A DNA stretch of 64,000 bases, taken from positions 1 through 64,000 of the forward strand of contig JAEYOY010000002.1 in the NCBI GenBank assembly GCA_023411215.1. The letters run 5' to 3'. The notes below the pieces were generated by a model. The model saw only the letters and a program-made list of their open reading frames with translations. It was not told where the DNA came from and made no database searches. A program made the translations under genes and the position numbers. The DNA is from Bacillota bacterium (lineage in GTDB: Bacteria > Bacillota > Clostridia > Lachnospirales > Lachnospiraceae). This document shows positions 16,730 to 24,808 of the stretch, in pieces; within the stretch, counting starts at the first letter, position 1, and every line of letters starts with the position of its first letter.

Positions 16730-16762
16730 ATTATAACTTGTTTGTCTTCCATAATTTGTCAG
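16730..16762 (-). promoter_or_regulatory. spoIIG promoter with 21-bp spacer and Spo0A-like boxes
   Basis: On the minus strand CTGACA (16757-16762) and TATAAT (16730-16735) are 21 bp apart. The B. subtilis spoIIG promoter has near-consensus sigma-A elements at an abnormal 22-bp spacing and needs Spo0A. Two 0A-box-like heptamers are present, TGACAAA (16755-16761) overlapping the -35 and AGACAAA (16741-16747) in the spacer (consensus TGTCGAA). The transcript would begin about 60 bp before the spoIIGA start. Confidence 0.6.
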
Positions 16763-16834
16763 TTCATGGTTAAAAAATAGGTGTTTTCATTTACTTATTT
16801 TTACAGTTTGTGAGTTAATGTGCTTTTTTAGAAT

Positions 16835-16876
16835 AAAAAAAACTGTCAGATTATTTAATAAAAAATAATCTGACAG
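16835..16876 (-). terminator. Intrinsic terminator of ftsZ
   Basis: A perfect 14-bp stem (CTGTCAGATTATTT 16843-16856 / AAATAATCTGACAG 16863-16876) is followed on the minus strand by a run of eight T (complement of 16835-16842). It lies about 175 bp beyond the ftsZ stop. Confidence 0.9.
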
Positions 16877-17050
16877 CCTTAATCTCTTATGTATAAAGAT
16901 AATTCTATCATCCATACCCGGTTGTCCTAAGTAATTCGACTTAAAATTCACTTATCCCAGTCCAAACTTTATCGTCCTTCAATGAAAGCACATTCAGTCC
17001 TTCCTAGTCCGTGTTAACTTCAATGTCCTGCAGCAGGTAAGAATTTCTAT

Positions 17051-18289
17051 TTACTTATTATGACGGTTCTTCTGTAAAAATTCAGGTATCTTAATACCGG
17101 TAGGATCCGTATTTGTGTTCGCAGGAGCCTTTGCCGGTTGACTTATAGGACGTCTGTTCGGGTCCGTCTGATAGCTTGACTGTGAGGAATACACTTGCTG
17201 GCTTGTCCCGCTGTAGTTTGCTCCAGCAGTAAAGGATCTATTCATGCTAAACTCTGGTTTAGTAGTCGTAGGCTTAACCCCTCCGATGTTAGAAGGATGA
17301 TGTCTCAGAAAATCAGGTGTCTTCACCATCTCCTTGTTTCTTCCGTCTAAGCCAGTTGCAATCACTGTAATAGTTGCTGTATCCGGATTTACATCATCAA
17401 ACATTGCACCAAAGATAATGTTAGCGGAATCTCCAGCTAATTCTTGAACCAAAGTTGCTGCTTCATTCGCTTCAACCAAGCTGATATCACCGGAAATATT
17501 AATGATAACATGGGAAGCTCCTTGTATGGTGGTCTCAAGCAGAGGGCTGGTAATCGCTTGTTTTACCGCATCGATACATTTATCATCTCCGACACCCAAA
17601 CCGATACCAATATGCGCAACTCCCTTATCCTTCATAACGGTCTGAACATCCGCAAAGTCTAGATTAATCAATCCTGGTACATTAATAAGGTCCGTGATGC
17701 CCTGTACTCCCTGTTGCAATACTTCATCCGCTTTACGCAACGCATCAGGCATTGTGGTTCTACGGTCAACAATTTCTAACAGTTTATCATTGGGAATTAC
17801 AATCAAGGTGTCCACATGCTCTTTTAAGCGATCAATACCCGAGATGGCATTCGTCATACGGGTCTTTGCTTCAAACTTAAAGGGCTTGGTAACAATACCC
17901 ACTGTTAAAATCCCCATATCCTTAGCAATCTGAGCAACCACAGGAGCAGCACCCGTACCGGTTCCACCACCCATACCACAGGTTACGAAAACCATATCCG
18001 AGCCTTTAATTATCTCCGTTAATTGTTCCTTGCTTTCTTCAGCAGCCTTCTGACCAATCTCCGGCTGTGCTCCGGCACCTAATCCTTTTGTCAATTTCTC
18101 GCCGATTTGAATGCATAGCGGAGCCTTGCAGTTTTTCAAGTGCTGCTTGTCCGTATTAACACAAACAAATTCAACACCGAGAATACTCTCTTCTATCATT
18201 CGATTAACGGCGTTATTTCCTGCTCCTCCTACTCCGATTACAAGTATTTTTGCAGTGGTATCCGCCTCATTTGTTCTTATCTCAAGCAA
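17051..18289 (-). CDS. ftsZ: Cell division protein FtsZ
   Basis: This 412-residue tubulin-like GTPase forms the Z ring. The start is taken as TTG at 18287-18289 (MLEIRTNEADTTAKILVIGV), because AAGGAGG lies 8 nt upstream and FtsZ homologues begin MLEI[KR]TNE; longer in-frame extensions would swallow that site. GTP-binding elements include GVGGAGNNAVNRM, the G-box GGGTGTGAAP and VIPNDKLLEIVDRR. The T7 catalytic loop region reads PGLINLDFADVQTVMKDKG. After a variable linker (about 330-395) the conserved C-terminal peptide IKIPEFLQKNR binds membrane tethers. No ftsA is adjacent. The gene has its own promoter and terminator. Confidence 0.97.
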   Translation of the reverse strand: MLEIRTNEADTTAKILVIGVGGAGNNAVNRMIEESILGVEFVCVNTDKQHLKNCKAPLCIQIGEKLTKGLGAGAQPEIGQKAAEESKEQLTEIIKGSDMVFVTCGMGGGTGTGAAPVVAQIAKDMGILTVGIVTKPFKFEAKTRMTNAISGIDRLKEHVDTLIVIPNDKLLEIVDRRTTMPDALRKADEVLQQGVQGITDLINVPGLINLDFADVQTVMKDKGVAHIGIGLGVGDDKCIDAVKQAITSPLLETTIQGASHVIINISGDISLVEANEAATLVQELAGDSANIIFGAMFDDVNPDTATITVIATGLDGRNKEMVKTPDFLRHHPSNIGGVKPTTTKPEFSMNRSFTAGANYSGTSQQVYSSQSSYQTDPNRRPISQPAKAPANTNTDPTGIKIPEFLQKNRHNK

Positions 18290-18436
18290 GGTCAATTCCT
18301 CCTTCATCGTATTCTTTCTATAAATTTGACAAATCAATCCCTCATAATATCATTCCAATTTTCTTCCAAAACCACATGATAATGGGATAAAATTACACTC
18401 ACATACTAACTATGGTGTCCCATAATCCTACTTTAT

Positions 18437-18465
18437 ATAATATCTTTAAATTCCCAAATAATCAA
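18437..18465 (-). promoter_or_regulatory. Sigma-A type promoter of ftsZ
   Basis: On the minus strand TTGATT (18460-18465) and TATTAT (18437-18442) are separated by 17 bp, about 150 bp before the TTG start. The 220-bp gap after divIB and this promoter indicate that ftsZ is transcribed separately from the mraZ-led cluster as well. Confidence 0.65.
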
Positions 18466-18509
18466 GCATAATTTTTAAAAAAACACTAATTTATTTAAGT
18501 CTTTTTTAT

Positions 18510-19271
18510 CTATTCTGTCGGATTTTTTTGTTTTCCAATGATATTTTGTGTTCCTTTTACATAATTTCTCATATCCAGTGTAATTTCCATTCCTTTTGCT
18601 TCTGCCAGGATATTTTTCAGCTCAGAGAGTGCTTCATCATATGTACTTTTTTTACCAAGCAGAACTCTGATTTCTCCACAATCCATGGTCACATTATAAT
18701 CACTGCTAAACGTTATCTTGTCGACATCAAGCTCATACTTTTGAATCAATTGCGTCAGATTAATAATGACATCAAATAATTTATCCTTCTGTTTCTCCAG
18801 CTCCAGCTTTTCATGGAGCATAATTTTGTTAAACCTCAACCCTTTAATAACCGGTATCTGTTCCAGCCTTTCGGTGGAGCTCTCCACAATAATACCATCC
18901 TTATCAAAATACATATACTCTCCCATAAATTCTACGCATCCGGCTACCATTTTTTCATATACATATATTGTAATCGTATGCGTATCTGTCATGGTGACAT
19001 CAATTTTCTCCACAAAGGGAATCGTTACATCCGTAAAGTATCGATGCTTTAAGTATAGATAAAGTGAATTCGAATCCAACTTAGTCTTAACCAATTCGGC
19101 AGTAATCTGCTCCGTGGTATATTGCCTGGAGCCCACAACCTCAAACTTCTTAATATAGAAGGTACTGATGAACAGAATACTTGGTATGCCAAGGATTAAA
19201 AGAATTAAAATTATTCTTCGGCATAATCTTACTAGTACATTGTTCGAATTCCTGGATTTCATTCGATTCAT
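18510..19271 (-). CDS. divIB: Cell division protein DivIB/FtsQ
   Basis: This 253-residue bitopic divisome protein joins FtsL and the septal PBP. A basic cytoplasmic start leads to one TM helix (about 17-36, IILILLILGIPSILFISTFY). Then comes a POTRA domain beginning FEVVGSRQYTTEQITAEL, and a FtsQ/DivIB domain with VTMTDTHTITIYVYEKMVAGCVEFMG-type strands (about 85-115) and IPVIKGL. It is smaller than B. subtilis DivIB but normal for Clostridia. It lies 23 bp downstream of murA. Confidence 0.9.
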   Translation of the reverse strand: MNRMKSRNSNNVLVRLCRRIILILLILGIPSILFISTFYIKKFEVVGSRQYTTEQITAELVKTKLDSNSLYLYLKHRYFTDVTIPFVEKIDVTMTDTHTITIYVYEKMVAGCVEFMGEYMYFDKDGIIVESSTERLEQIPVIKGLRFNKIMLHEKLELEKQKDKLFDVIINLTQLIQKYELDVDKITFSSDYNVTMDCGEIRVLLGKKSTYDEALSELKNILAEAKGMEITLDMRNYVKGTQNIIGKQKNPTE

Positions 19272-19294
19272 TCTTTAACTCCCATATCGTATCC

Positions 19295-20578
19295 TCATCC
19301 TACGGCATTTTCACTGCAATATCTGGCTTTAGCTCCGATTGCTACTAAGTCTCTGCAGATATCTTCATATCCACGCTCAATGCTGGTAGCATCACGAACA
19401 ATTGTGGTTCCGGTGGCTGCCATTCCTGCAATCACCAGTGCGGCTCCTCCACGCAGGTCATGTGCATCAACAATTGCACCTGTCAGTTCCTTCACTCCTA
19501 TGATAACAGCTTTATTTTCCTTTGAATTTAAAGTGATTTGTGCTCCCATCTTCCTAAGATCATTAATGTTTTGAAAACGGGATTCAAAGATCTCTTCTAC
19601 TATGGTACTAACCCCGTCCGCAAGAGCCAGCACAGTCAAAAGCTGAGACTGCATATCAGTCGGAAAACCGGGATAGGGCTGTGTCTTAAGTATCTCAATC
19701 GGTAGAGGTCTATGTCTTGCACGTACTGAAACCCTTTCATCTGTAATGTCGATGTTGCAGCCTACTCGTCTCAAAACTCGAATAGTAGACTCGAGATGGC
19801 TAACCGGAGTATTGGTAAACACTACGTCACCTCCAGCTGCTGCAACTGCCGCCATATATGTTCCTGCAACAATCCGGTCAGAGGAAAGCCGAAATTCTAC
19901 ATCATGTAACTGCCTGACACCCTCTACTTCTATAAAGGCAGTACCTTTTCCACTGATTCTGGCACCAGCTGCAATCAAATAATTGCAAACCTCAATCACT
20001 TCAGGCTCTCTTGCTGCATTAAAGATTCTTGTTGTCCCCTCAGAAAGTACTGCGGTCAGAATTATATTCTGAGTAGCTCCGACACTCGGAAATTCAAGAA
20101 ATATATCGGCTCCAAGAATTCGATCCGAATAACAATGAATCATAGCATCATTCTCACCGGTAAATTCCTGTGCTACATTCATTTTCTTAATAGCCTTCAA
20201 ATGATAATCAATAGGCCGCTTACCAATGGAACAGCCACCCGGATATGCAATTGTAACCTCTTTATGTCTGCCAAGTAAGGATCCTAAAAACAGAATGGAG
20301 CTACGCATCTTAGTAACTGATTCCTCCGGAACTGAGGTCGAAATAGCATTGCTACTATCCACAATAAGGGTATTCCCATTCCAGGCTGTATTGCATCCCA
20401 GTTCTTGAAGTATATTAACCATATGATAAACATCAAGTATTTTGGGACAATTCTTTAGTACTGTTGTTCCCTTATTCAGAATAGTGGCAGCAATTACCGG
20501 TAAAGCTGCATTCTTTGACCCTTGTATATTAAGTTCACCTTTTAATTGCTTACCACCGATGACCTCGATACTAGACAT
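19295..20578 (-). CDS. murA: UDP-N-acetylglucosamine 1-carboxyvinyltransferase MurA
   Basis: This 427-residue enzyme adds enolpyruvate from PEP to UDP-GlcNAc, the first committed peptidoglycan step. The N-terminal GGKQLKGELNIQGSKNAALP contains the Lys of the active site. The catalytic Cys that fosfomycin alkylates is present in AYPGGCSIGKRPIDYHLKAI. GFPTDMQSQL and DLRGGAALVIAGMAA are also diagnostic. It sits between ftsW and divIB, where many Firmicutes carry murG and/or murB. A ribosome-binding GAGGTG lies 4 nt from the ATG. Confidence 0.97.
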   Translation of the reverse strand: MSSIEVIGGKQLKGELNIQGSKNAALPVIAATILNKGTTVLKNCPKILDVYHMVNILQELGCNTAWNGNTLIVDSSNAISTSVPEESVTKMRSSILFLGSLLGRHKEVTIAYPGGCSIGKRPIDYHLKAIKKMNVAQEFTGENDAMIHCYSDRILGADIFLEFPSVGATQNIILTAVLSEGTTRIFNAAREPEVIEVCNYLIAAGARISGKGTAFIEVEGVRQLHDVEFRLSSDRIVAGTYMAAVAAAGGDVVFTNTPVSHLESTIRVLRRVGCNIDITDERVSVRARHRPLPIEILKTQPYPGFPTDMQSQLLTVLALADGVSTIVEEIFESRFQNINDLRKMGAQITLNSKENKAVIIGVKELTGAIVDAHDLRGGAALVIAGMAATGTTIVRDATSIERGYEDICRDLVAIGAKARYCSENAVG

Positions 20579-20632
20579 AGCACACCTCAGACAATGTAGG
20601 AAATATACTACACTATATGTTTACTTGCTTGT

Positions 20633-20649
20633 CCGCGTGAATTACGCGG
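20633..20649. repeat. Short GC-rich hairpin upstream of murA
   Basis: CCGCGT / ACGCGG enclose GAATT. Sequence just before it (CTATATG...CTTGTCCGC) recurs near 29740-29765 upstream of ftsL, suggesting a shared intergenic element. Confidence 0.4.
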
Positions 20650-20689
20650 TATCAATCCAATTAAAGTCGATGACAGGGATAATAAGTAT

Positions 20690-20912
20690 GTTCTGTAAAC
20701 GCCGGAAGAACAAGGCGTTTGCTCCAATGGGCATCATACCTATCCTTTGATTTAGTTTGTGCTGAGGAAGACGCAGGCACAAACTTGGAGGTGTGAATTA
20801 TGCTTTTAATAATTCACACTAACATAACAGCCTATCCTTTATTTAGTTTGTGCCGAGGACGACGCAGGCACAAACTTGGAGGTGTGAATTATATTTTTCA
20901 ATAATTCACACT
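20690..20912. repeat. Palindromic element array (family A), two full copies plus a fragment, between murA and ftsW
   Basis: Copies at 20741-20820 and 20833-20912 (period about 92 bp) each hold two stems. One is AGTTTGTGC[CT] ... GGCACAAACTT and the other GTGTGAATTAT ... ATAATTCACAC. The second copy abuts the ftsW stop codon at 20911-20913. A fragment at 20700-20728 (CCGGAAGAACAAGG, GTTTGCTCCAATGG) recurs at 33823 and 33896. Together they fill most of the 332-bp gene-free gap. Confidence 0.8.
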
Positions 20913-22056
20913 AACCCTTTTCTCCTTTAATTTGATTGGATACACTAAGCACAATTCCCATCTCAAAGAGGATAACCATGACAGAGCTTCCTCCATAACT
21001 GATAAATGGAAGCGGAATTCCCGTGGAGGGGATTGAGTTAGTTACAACTGCTATATTAATAAGTACCTGAGATGCTATATGAGCAAGTACACCGGTAGCA
21101 ATTAAACCGCCATATAAATCGGTCGCATTAATGGCGATTATAAAAATACGCCATATTAACAATATAAAAAGGAGGATCAGAGCAAAAGCACCAAATAAGC
21201 CCAACTCCTCACAGATTACCGAGAAAATCATATCATTGTGGGACTCTGGTATAAAGCCCAGCTTCTGCATACTTTCACCCAATCCCTTACCAAAGACACC
21301 TCCGCTGGCAATGGCATATAAACCTTGGAGTATCTGATAACCCTTCTCCTCAGTCTCTACGTTCATCCACACTCGGATACGTTCAAAGCGGTAAGGCTCT
21401 AGGAGTACAAAAATCGATCCAATCGCTATCAGTAATACTCCTGAAAAAACAAAATAAAATTTCTTTCTACTGGCAACAAAACAAATTGCTACCATAATGA
21501 TGCCGATAATTAAAGCGGTAGAAAAATTCTCTATTACAATCAACCCTAATAATGGTGCTATTAATATAACAACGCGTAAAAATCCGGTGAACTTATCCAG
21601 CTTCTTCGGAGCCAGATTTACTATGTAGGCAGTAAACAGGATTACCGCAATCTTTGTTAACTCAGAGGGCTGGAAGCGTCCCAACGCTCCCATATCAATC
21701 CAACGTTTTGCACCATTAATCGTAGGGCCAAATAGAAGAACATATAGCTGTAGCACGATACACATAAAATAGAGAATCGTTACCGGCTTGAGCCTAATTA
21801 TCGGCAGGTTCTTGATGTAGATTCGATAATCAATCTTTGATACAAAGATCATAATTAATATCCCTGCTCCGGCAAATAAGGCCTGCTTCTCAAGATAAAA
21901 GGTCGCTCTCCCGTTCAGTCTTTGTGCATTGTAGGAGCTGGTACTGTATATCATAACCAATCCAAAGCATACCAGAAACAGAATTAGAAACAATAGGCTG
22001 TAATCGTAGTAGCTGTGCATTTTTCTTTTATTTACTTCTCCTACCGTCCTGGCCAT
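20911..22056 (-). CDS. ftsW: Peptidoglycan glycosyltransferase FtsW (SEDS family)
   Basis: This 381-residue polytopic SEDS protein polymerises lipid II at the septum with the class B PBP encoded upstream. The start at 22056 (MARTVGEVNKRK) has AGGAG 7 nt upstream; an ATG six codons earlier has none. Ten hydrophobic helices are visible. Family signatures include NGAKRWIDMGALGRFQPSELTKI, the loop RIRVWMNVETEEKGYQI with GLGESMQKLGFIPESHNDMIF (containing the conserved catalytic-site region), and the C-terminal STGIPLPFISYGGSS. FtsW rather than RodA is favoured by the dcw context. Confidence 0.92.
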   Translation of the reverse strand: MARTVGEVNKRKMHSYYDYSLLFLILFLVCFGLVMIYSTSSYNAQRLNGRATFYLEKQALFAGAGILIMIFVSKIDYRIYIKNLPIIRLKPVTILYFMCIVLQLYVLLFGPTINGAKRWIDMGALGRFQPSELTKIAVILFTAYIVNLAPKKLDKFTGFLRVVILIAPLLGLIVIENFSTALIIGIIMVAICFVASRKKFYFVFSGVLLIAIGSIFVLLEPYRFERIRVWMNVETEEKGYQILQGLYAIASGGVFGKGLGESMQKLGFIPESHNDMIFSVICEELGLFGAFALILLFILLIWRIFIIAINATDLYGGLIATGVLAHIASQVLINIAVVTNSIPSTGIPLPFISYGGSSVMVILFEMGIVLSVSNQIKGEKG

Positions 22057-22214
22057 ACCTTCACTCCTAACCATATGTTGTGTATTTCATGTAACCAATC
22101 AGTCCCCCGAGAAATCCAAAGGATTACGAGATAATTCAGCGCCAAGATATGCGTTTATGCATATTATGTGTTCATTCATTGATTAATACCACTGTGACTG
22201 AATAGTCACTATTT

Positions 22215-22256
22215 AATTCATGACAATAGAAAGTTCGCAAAGCGACTTTCTATCGT
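22215..22256. repeat. Palindromic element family B, copy 1 (3' of murD)
   Basis: CAATAGAAAG (22224-22233) pairs with CTTTCTATCG (22246-22255), the loop contains TTCGCAAAGCG, and it is preceded by AATTCATGA. Nearly identical units occur at 42421-42461 and, inverted, 58388-58430. It begins a few bases after the murD stop. Confidence 0.75.
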
Positions 22257-22261
22257 TTTGT

Positions 22262-23623
22262 TTAGGATAGCAGCTCTCTAACATATTCTTTAAATAATTT
22301 GCCACGCTGCTCATAGTTTTCAAACATTCCCCAGCTGGCACATGCGGGAGATAATAACACTGAATCACCCGGCTCTGCTTTCTCTGCACTAATTCTCACA
22401 GCTTCCTTCAGATCATTTACCATAATAATATTATGAAATCCATGAAGCTTTGCTGTCTCAGCAATCTGTTCTCTAGTCTGCCCCAGTAAGACCAGCAGCT
22501 TTACCTTTCCTTCAAAAGCCTCGATCCATTCATCAAAGGTACTATGCTTATCATATCCGCCTCCGATTACTATAGTCGGTGTCCGCATCGCCTGAACTGC
22601 CTTGATGGAAGCATCGGGATTCGTTCCTTTGGAATCATTATAATAGGTAACTCCGTTGATGTTTTCCACATATTCTATTCTGTGTTCTACGGCATGGAAA
22701 TTCACTAAAGCACTGTGAATAAATTCCATCGGAATTCCCATTGCAATCGCTATTCCAGTTGCAGCCATAACATTTTCATAACTATGTTTACCGAGAACTC
22801 TTAACTCATTGATATTCACAACTAATTCTCTGTTACCATGAGTGCTGTAATAGATATCCTCACCCTCAAGGTACAGGCCATCTTCTAACGTATGCATGCT
22901 GCTGTAGAAGACAACTTTTGTTTTTAATCTACTAGCCATTTCCCGTAAAATATCATCTTCGTAATTAAGGATGCATATCTCTGACATCGTCTGATTCTTC
23001 GCAATATTTTCCTTCATTGCGATGTAATTCTCCATGGTATGATGACGATTCAGATGATCCGGGGTAATATTAAGGATAGCACTGACATCCGGTCTAAATT
23101 CATGGATCGTTTCAAGCTGGAAGCTGGATAGTTCAATCACAGCTACCGATTGCTCCGTAGTATCCATGGCCACATCGGTGTACGGATTACCGATATTACC
23201 AACCACGTATACCTCTTCAAAATAAGTATTCATAATCTCTCCGACCAATGTGGTAGTTGTGGTCTTTCCATTGGTTCCGGTAATACCGACAATCTTTCCC
23301 TTGGAGATACGGTATGCCAATTCAATCTCACCCCATACCGGAATATTCTCTTGTTGTATACGAACCACTGCAGGATGGTCAATTGCAACTCCCGGACTGA
23401 TTACCAGAAGGTCCAGACCTTTAATCAAATCATCCGTCAATTCACCTGTTACAAGATGAAAATTCATCTCCGTATCAAATTGATCGTAAAAATCTTTATT
23501 CGTCAGCTCCGTATTAGAATCATACAAGATTACAAAAGCATTCTGTCGTTGAAGTAGTCTGGTGGCGGAAATACCGCTTTTGCCTGCTCCGAATACTAAG
23601 ACTCTTTTTCCCTGTAATTGCAT
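22262..23623 (-). CDS. murD: UDP-N-acetylmuramoyl-L-alanine--D-glutamate ligase MurD
   Basis: This 453-residue cytosolic Mur ligase adds D-Glu to UDP-MurNAc-L-Ala. The N-terminal UDP-binding GAGKSGISATRLL is followed by the ATP P-loop GITGTNGKTTTTTLVGEI (about residue 112), the Mur-ligase NITPDHLNRH motif, and the conserved YYNDSKGTNPDASIKA that marks MurD. The C-terminal SPACASWGMFENYEQRGKLF is also MurD-specific. It lies 34 bp downstream of mraY. The upstream CGGCAGAATGGAG leader motif is shared with rsmH, rpe and yugP. Confidence 0.97.
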   Translation of the reverse strand: MQLQGKRVLVFGAGKSGISATRLLQRQNAFVILYDSNTELTNKDFYDQFDTEMNFHLVTGELTDDLIKGLDLLVISPGVAIDHPAVVRIQQENIPVWGEIELAYRISKGKIVGITGTNGKTTTTTLVGEIMNTYFEEVYVVGNIGNPYTDVAMDTTEQSVAVIELSSFQLETIHEFRPDVSAILNITPDHLNRHHTMENYIAMKENIAKNQTMSEICILNYEDDILREMASRLKTKVVFYSSMHTLEDGLYLEGEDIYYSTHGNRELVVNINELRVLGKHSYENVMAATGIAIAMGIPMEFIHSALVNFHAVEHRIEYVENINGVTYYNDSKGTNPDASIKAVQAMRTPTIVIGGGYDKHSTFDEWIEAFEGKVKLLVLLGQTREQIAETAKLHGFHNIIMVNDLKEAVRISAEKAEPGDSVLLSPACASWGMFENYEQRGKLFKEYVRELLS

Positions 23624-23656
23624 ATGCGCTCCATTCTGCCGTTATCAGTGGCTTAC

Positions 23657-24625
23657 TTAATTGATACCCATGAGAGCTACTAAACATAGGATTGCAGTAA
23701 TAATAGAAAATACCGCAACTACCCTCGTCTCCGACCAGCCCATAAGCTCAAAATGATGATGAATAGGTGCCATCTTAAAGATACGTTTTCCTCCGGTCAG
23801 TTTGAAATAGCTAACCTGAAGAATTACGGAGATGATCTCGACTAAGTAGATAAAAGCTACTAATATGATGAACAGGGGCATCTGCAACATAAACGCAGTA
23901 GCTGCTACAAAACCACCTAAGGCCAAGGAGCCCGTATCCCCCATAAATACCTTCGCAGGATACACATTATAGAGCAAAAATGCCATGAGGCTTCCCGCTA
24001 CCGCACCGGTAATCGGGGATAGGTCACTCGACAGCCCTATCGCAACTACTGTGAAGAAGGTAGCAATCAATACCGTGACGCTTGACTCCAGTCCATCAAG
24101 GCCGTCAGTAAAATTCGAACCATTCACCGTTCCCAGGACAACAAAGAGAAAGAACGGTACAAACAGAAAAGATATATCGACATATTGTCCGCCGGAAAAA
24201 GGAATGAGCATCTTCGTTCCAATATCCGTATAATTCAAGATATAATAACCAAATACTGCAGTCACCAAAATCTGCCCAACAAGCTTCTGCCAGGCACGAA
24301 GTCCCATGGAACGCTTCATTACTACTTTAATATAATCATCCATGAAGCCAATAATACCGAAACCGATGGTAACAAATAAAACCGGTATTATTTCATCATA
24401 ATCCTTGATATAGAGGAGCGAGGTGATCGCAATACTTAATACGATGACAATTCCACCCATGGTCGGAGTACCGGATTTTTTCTGATGTGACTGAGGCCCT
24501 TCCTCTCGAATATACTGCCCGAATTTCAACCTCTTCAGAAAAGGAATTAATAACGGACACAGTATTACACATACTACAAAGGAAATAATGACAGGTAATA
24601 TTACTTTAAACTCAGAAAAATTCAT
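23657..24625 (-). CDS. mraY: Phospho-N-acetylmuramoyl-pentapeptide-transferase MraY
   Basis: This 322-residue polytopic enzyme makes lipid I by moving phospho-MurNAc-pentapeptide to undecaprenyl phosphate. The start at 24625 (MNFSEFKVILP) has TGGAGG 5 nt upstream; longer in-frame starts lack a site. Signatures include SHQKKSGTPTMGG, the Asp-rich GFMDDYIKVV, NGSNFTDGLDGL, the NVYPAKVFMGDTGSLALGG segment, and the HHHFELMGW histidine cluster near the C-terminus. About ten TM helices are visible. It lies between spoVD and murD; murF, often found here, is absent. Confidence 0.96.
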   Translation of the reverse strand: MNFSEFKVILPVIISFVVCVILCPLLIPFLKRLKFGQYIREEGPQSHQKKSGTPTMGGIVIVLSIAITSLLYIKDYDEIIPVLFVTIGFGIIGFMDDYIKVVMKRSMGLRAWQKLVGQILVTAVFGYYILNYTDIGTKMLIPFSGGQYVDISFLFVPFFLFVVLGTVNGSNFTDGLDGLESSVTVLIATFFTVVAIGLSSDLSPITGAVAGSLMAFLLYNVYPAKVFMGDTGSLALGGFVAATAFMLQMPLFIILVAFIYLVEIISVILQVSYFKLTGGKRIFKMAPIHHHFELMGWSETRVVAVFSIITAILCLVALMGIN

Positions 24626-24808
24626 AGTATCCTCCATTCCAAATGAGAACAGCTGCACTTGCCCTTCTCACCCGCCAGCATTGGCATATTTCATAAGTAA
24701 AAATAATCAATTTTCATAACTAAGCTATTATATATTATCAGACTTAAAAAAACAATAATGAACTGGTCTGATTAATAGTGAAATTTGTACTAGTGATTGT
24801 GGTTTTCT

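Larger units (their letters stand above)
16661..17050. other. Gene-free region between spoIIGA and ftsZ
   Basis: This stretch holds the spoIIG promoter (16730-16762) and the ftsZ terminator (16835-16876). The remaining 16877-17050, between the ftsZ stop and its terminator, shows no supported gene or recognisable motif and would form an untranslated 3' tail of about 170 nt on the ftsZ mRNA. Confidence 0.5.

Noticed and set aside
19060..19080. tRNA T-loop-like GAATTCGAATCC
   Set aside because: It lies inside the divIB coding sequence, and no cloverleaf can be built around it.
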